The position numbers and the translations under genes were made by a program. Under the pieces are notes generated by a model. The model was not told the DNA's origin. It did no database searches and saw nothing but the letters and a program-made list of their open reading frames with translations. A stretch of 16,304 nucleotides of DNA, from assembly GCA_005877655.1 (NCBI GenBank), contig VBOC01000065.1:1-16304 (forward strand), written 5' to 3'. This document shows, one piece after another, positions 13,695 to 16,304 of this stretch (position 1 is its first letter; every line of letters begins with the position of its first letter). Origin of the DNA: Ignavibacteria bacterium. GTDB lineage: Bacteria > Bacteroidota > Ignavibacteria > UBA10030 > SZUA-254.

Positions 13695-14380
13695 AGGCGG
13701 TTCTCTTCGATTTCGGGGGAACGATCGATACGGACGGCATCCACTGGAGCGAGGAATTCTGGGAATTTTACAGGCGCTTAGGCGTCCTCGTGGGCAGAGA
13801 GGAGTTCGAAGCGGCATACCTGGGTATTGAGAAGGAGCTTGCCGACGGCGCTTCGCTCGGCGAGATGACGTTCTATGAAACGCTTCGCAGGCAGTTGAGC
13901 GGCCAGTTCAAACGCCTGGGCCTCCCGGAAGGAGACCCGCGGCTTGAGAAAATGCTGGATGCCTGCTACGCACACGTCGCGGGCGTTATCCGGAAGGCAA
14001 CGCCTTTGCTCGAGGAGCTTTCGAAGCGCTTCCGGCTCGGCATCGTGTCGAACTTTTACGGAAATCTCGAAGCGGTCTGCCGGGAGTTTGCGTTGAACAG
14101 CTATTTCACAACTCTTGTCGATTCCGCCGTGGTCGGCATGAGGAAACCCGATCCCCGCATCTGGTCGCTCGGTGTGGAGAAGCTCGGCGTCCTTCCCGGC
14201 CTAACGTTCGTTATCGGCGATTCGTACGAGCGGGATATTATTCCGGCAAAATCTCTCGGATGTACGACGGTGTGGCTGAAGGGCAAGCGCCGGACCCTCC
14301 CGCCCTCCACGGCGGACGCCGACTATACGATCATGAGTCTGGGTGAGGTGAAACGGATTCTTCTCCCGGCTTCAGATTAA
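13691..14380 (+). CDS. HAD-superfamily hydrolase
   Basis: 229 residues from a GTG that overlaps the preceding stop (GTGA). Motif I is LFDFGGT (5-11) with nucleophile Asp7 and Thr11; motif II Ser120 in GIVSNFYGN; motif III Lys152 in MRKPDP; motif IV GDSYERD with Asp177 and Asp182. A helical cap (about 17-100) makes it a C1-type HAD. The Asp usually found two residues after the nucleophile in phosphatases (DxDxT) is Gly9 here, as in a large FDFGGT subgroup of unclear activity. In context it could be the phosphatase that converts a phosphoinositol lipid or inositol phosphate to the dephosphorylated form, but the missing acid/base makes this less certain. A 42-nt gap with a good Shine-Dalgarno for MIPS follows. 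Confidence 0.88.
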   Translation: MKAVLFDFGGTIDTDGIHWSEEFWEFYRRLGVLVGREEFEAAYLGIEKELADGASLGEMTFYETLRRQLSGQFKRLGLPEGDPRLEKMLDACYAHVAGVIRKATPLLEELSKRFRLGIVSNFYGNLEAVCREFALNSYFTTLVDSAVVGMRKPDPRIWSLGVEKLGVLPGLTFVIGDSYERDIIPAKSLGCTTVWLKGKRRTLPPSTADADYTIMSLGEVKRILLPASD

Positions 14381-14422
14381 AAGACGACGGTCAAACGAAG
14401 GAACTTGCAGAAGGAAACTTCC

Positions 14423-15739
14423 ATGCGAAAGAATCACGCCATTCGAAAGCCGAAAGGGAAACTCGGAGTCCTGATCGTGGGGCTCAACGGGGCGGTTGCA
14501 ACGACGTTCCTTGCCGGTGTGATGGCAGTCCGGCGGGGGATCGCCCGGCCGATCGGCTCGCTGACCCAGATGGGGGCGATCCGGCTCGGGAAGCGGACCG
14601 AGCATCGCTCACCCCTGATACGCAAATTCATCGAACTTGCAAAGCTTGATGATCTCGTGTTCGGGGGCTGGGATATCCGGGATGAAAATTGCTACGAGTC
14701 GGCCGTGCATGCCGGCGTCCTCAGCAGCGATCACCTCGGGCATGTCAAAAAAGAGCTCCTGTCGCTTCGCCCGATGAAAGCCGTCTTCGAGCAGTTCTAT
14801 GTGAAACGACTGAAGGGTTCGCACGTGAAGAAGGGCGCCACCAAGCTCGAACTGATGGAGCAACTCAGAGAGGATATCCGGGCGTTTAAGAAGACAAACG
14901 GCGTCGATCGTTGCGTCCTCGTCTGGTGCGGAAGCACGGAGGTGTTTATCAGTCCAAACGGAGTCCACAAGACGCTCAAAAAGTTCACAGAAGGGATGAA
15001 GAAGAACCATGCCGACATCGCCCCGAGCATGCTCTATGCCTACGCCGCGCTGATGGAAGGCGTGCCCTTCGCGAACGGCGCGCCGAATCTCACGGTGGAC
15101 ACTCCCGCGCTTGCCCAGCTTGCCCGGGAGAAAGGCGTGCCGATCAGCGGCAAGGATTTCAAGACGGGGCAAACGCTCCTGAAAACCGTCATCGCCCCGA
15201 TGCTGAAAGCGAGGCTGATCGGATTGAACGGCTGGTTCTCGAGCAACATTCTGGGGAACCGCGACGGCGAGGTGCTGGATGATCCGGATTCGTTCAAGAC
15301 AAAGGAGGAGAGCAAGCTCTCGGTGCTCGAGGGGATACTTCAACCCGGCCTCTACCCCGATCTCTACAAGGATTATTACCACAAGGTCCGGATCAACTAT
15401 TATCCCCCGCGCGGGGACAATAAGGAGAGCTGGGATAACATCGATATTTTCGGATGGATGGGGTACCCCATGCAGGTGAAGATCAATTTCTTGTGCAGGG
15501 ATTCAATTCTCGCCGCACCGATTGTGCTGGACCTGATTCTTTTCATGGATCTGGCGCAGCGGGCCGGGATGCGGGGGATCCAGGAATGGCTCTCGTTTTA
15601 TTTTAAGAGCCCGATGTTTGCCCCCGGTCTCTATCCGGAACACGACCTCTTCATCCAACTGATGAAGCTCAAGAATACTCTTCGTTACCTCAAAGGCGAG
15701 GAATTGATTACGCATCTCGGTTTGGAATACTACGATTGA
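14423..15739 (+). CDS. ino1: myo-Inositol-1-phosphate synthase (MIPS)
   Basis: 438 residues. Converts D-glucose 6-phosphate to 1L-myo-inositol 1-phosphate with an NAD cofactor recycled in the active site. Evidence: NAD-binding loop VGLNGAVATT (19-28); FGGWDI (80-85); DRCVLVWCGSTEVF; the substrate-loop pair KDFKTGQTLLKT and NGWFSSNILGNRDGEVL; VRINYYPPRGDNKESWDNI; and the C-terminal DSILAAPIVLDLILFMDLA. These are the characteristic blocks of the family in the correct order, so the assignment is firm. The ATG at 14423 has AAGGA 7 nt upstream; an in-frame TTG at 14405 is less likely. It supplies the inositol phosphate that the operon's CDP-alcohol transferases and tailoring enzymes would use, and is the anchor for interpreting the cluster. 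Confidence 0.94.
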   Translation: MRKNHAIRKPKGKLGVLIVGLNGAVATTFLAGVMAVRRGIARPIGSLTQMGAIRLGKRTEHRSPLIRKFIELAKLDDLVFGGWDIRDENCYESAVHAGVLSSDHLGHVKKELLSLRPMKAVFEQFYVKRLKGSHVKKGATKLELMEQLREDIRAFKKTNGVDRCVLVWCGSTEVFISPNGVHKTLKKFTEGMKKNHADIAPSMLYAYAALMEGVPFANGAPNLTVDTPALAQLAREKGVPISGKDFKTGQTLLKTVIAPMLKARLIGLNGWFSSNILGNRDGEVLDDPDSFKTKEESKLSVLEGILQPGLYPDLYKDYYHKVRINYYPPRGDNKESWDNIDIFGWMGYPMQVKINFLCRDSILAAPIVLDLILFMDLAQRAGMRGIQEWLSFYFKSPMFAPGLYPEHDLFIQLMKLKNTLRYLKGEELITHLGLEYYD

Positions 15740-15764
15740 CCGGGCAGCCGGCACCGGCATCTTC

Positions 15765-16301
15765 ATGGCTCTCCGCACCTGGAAACGCCTCCGTCGCTCC
15801 TTCGAATTGAAGAACCCCTGGTGGACGTACCGGAGGGAAGACGTTCTTCTCCCTTCGGGCAAGCAGGGCGAGTATCACTTCGTCCACGTGCTGGGATCGA
15901 GCATGATCGTCCCCCTCATCGGACCGGATACCCTCATCATGGTTAATCAGTACCGTTATCTCGCGGACCGGGAGAGCCTGGAATTTCCGTGCGGAAGCGT
16001 CAAGGAGGGATCGACATTCGACGAGACCGCGCGCCACGAACTTGCCGAAGAGACCGGATTCCGGTCGAGCGATATTCGCAGCGTCTGTGAATTCAACCCC
16101 TATAACGGCGTGACGGATGAGATGTGCAGGATCTATATCGCCCGCGACCTCGTCGCTGTCGAGTCGCATCCGGATGACACCGAAGAATTTGAGCAGGTGC
16201 GCCTCTCCTTTTCCGATTTCGAGAAGAAAGTGCGATCCCTCGAAATCTGGGACGGCATGACGCTCGCGGCCTGGGCACTTGTCCGGCATCTTATCGCATG
16301 A
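15765..16301 (+). CDS. NUDIX hydrolase
   Basis: 178 residues, ADP-ribose/nucleotide-sugar pyrophosphatase-like. EFPCGSVKEG (73-82) leads into a Nudix box that ends HELAEETGF (91-99). Against G-x5-E-x7-R-E-U-x-E-E-x-G-U, G77, E92, E95, E96 and G98 are kept, but the first Glu is Ser83 and the Arg is His91. The metal-binding Glu residues survive, so activity is plausible. An upstream strand HVLGSSMIVPLI and the NQYRY motif (61-65) match ADP-ribose pyrophosphatase-type proteins. Family reaction: hydrolysis of an X-linked nucleoside diphosphate. At the end of this operon it could recycle or clear CDP- or NDP-linked intermediates. The gap from MIPS is 25 nt. The window ends 3 nt after its stop, so later operon genes cannot be excluded. 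Confidence 0.87.
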   Translation: MALRTWKRLRRSFELKNPWWTYRREDVLLPSGKQGEYHFVHVLGSSMIVPLIGPDTLIMVNQYRYLADRESLEFPCGSVKEGSTFDETARHELAEETGFRSSDIRSVCEFNPYNGVTDEMCRIYIARDLVAVESHPDDTEEFEQVRLSFSDFEKKVRSLEIWDGMTLAAWALVRHLIA

Positions 16302-16304
16302 AAA

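Noticed and set aside
4281..15739. Di-myo-inositol phosphate (compatible solute) pathway as the sole purpose of the cluster
   Set aside because: MIPS, a cytidylyltransferase-like enzyme and a CDP-alcohol transferase are indeed the needed set, but the presence of Mla transport genes, a second CDP-alcohol transferase and tailoring enzymes points more to a lipid. It is kept only as an alternative.

Overview
The window looks like chromosomal DNA from a G+C-rich, double-membraned (Gram-negative-type) bacterium. The signs are an Mla/MCE lipid-transport system, a lipobox lipoprotein, and dense co-directional genes. Gene content is compatible with the FCB group (Bacteroidota/Ignavibacteriota-like lineages), but nothing here fixes the phylum. 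No rRNA, tRNA, insertion sequence, phage gene or CRISPR array was seen.

Layout. (1) Positions 1-1637, minus strand: a threonine synthase-type PLP enzyme, followed by a STAS anti-sigma-factor antagonist cut by the window edge; each has a recognisable promoter. (2) 1696-2808, plus strand: a sulfide:quinone reductase-like flavoprotein that seems to lack a short N-terminal segment. (3) 2809-3130: no gene, but four strong hairpins, including a textbook terminator for plus-strand transcription and a likely one for minus-strand transcription. (4) 3131-3997, minus strand: a coiled-coil lipoprotein. (5) 3998-4280: a divergent promoter region with a stable 5'-leader hairpin. (6) 4281-16301, plus strand: fourteen genes with overlaps or very short gaps, read as one operon of about 12 kb.

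The operon order is: sugar/cyclitol-phosphate nucleotidyltransferase; MlaE, MlaF and MlaD; a YbhN/LPG-synthase-TM-type membrane protein; a small DUF457-like membrane protein; CDP-alcohol phosphatidyltransferase 1; an ATP-grasp enzyme; a class III aminotransferase; CDP-alcohol phosphatidyltransferase 2; a Gfo/Idh/MocA dehydrogenase; a HAD-family hydrolase; myo-inositol-1-phosphate synthase; and a NUDIX hydrolase.

Taken together the operon couples synthesis of an inositol (or inositol-derived) phosphate, its transfer through CDP-activated intermediates onto a lipid, possible tailoring by oxidation, amination or ATP-dependent modification, and a dedicated lipid-transport machine. MIPS would make inositol phosphate, the CDP-alcohol transferases would build the phosphodiester, the HAD enzyme might dephosphorylate it, and MlaEFD plus YbhN could move the lipid. 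This is inference from co-location; individual family assignments are much firmer than the final product. The dehydrogenase/aminotransferase pair raises the possibility of an aminocyclitol-type headgroup, and the two CDP-alcohol transferases each deviate from the canonical Asp motif in a different way.
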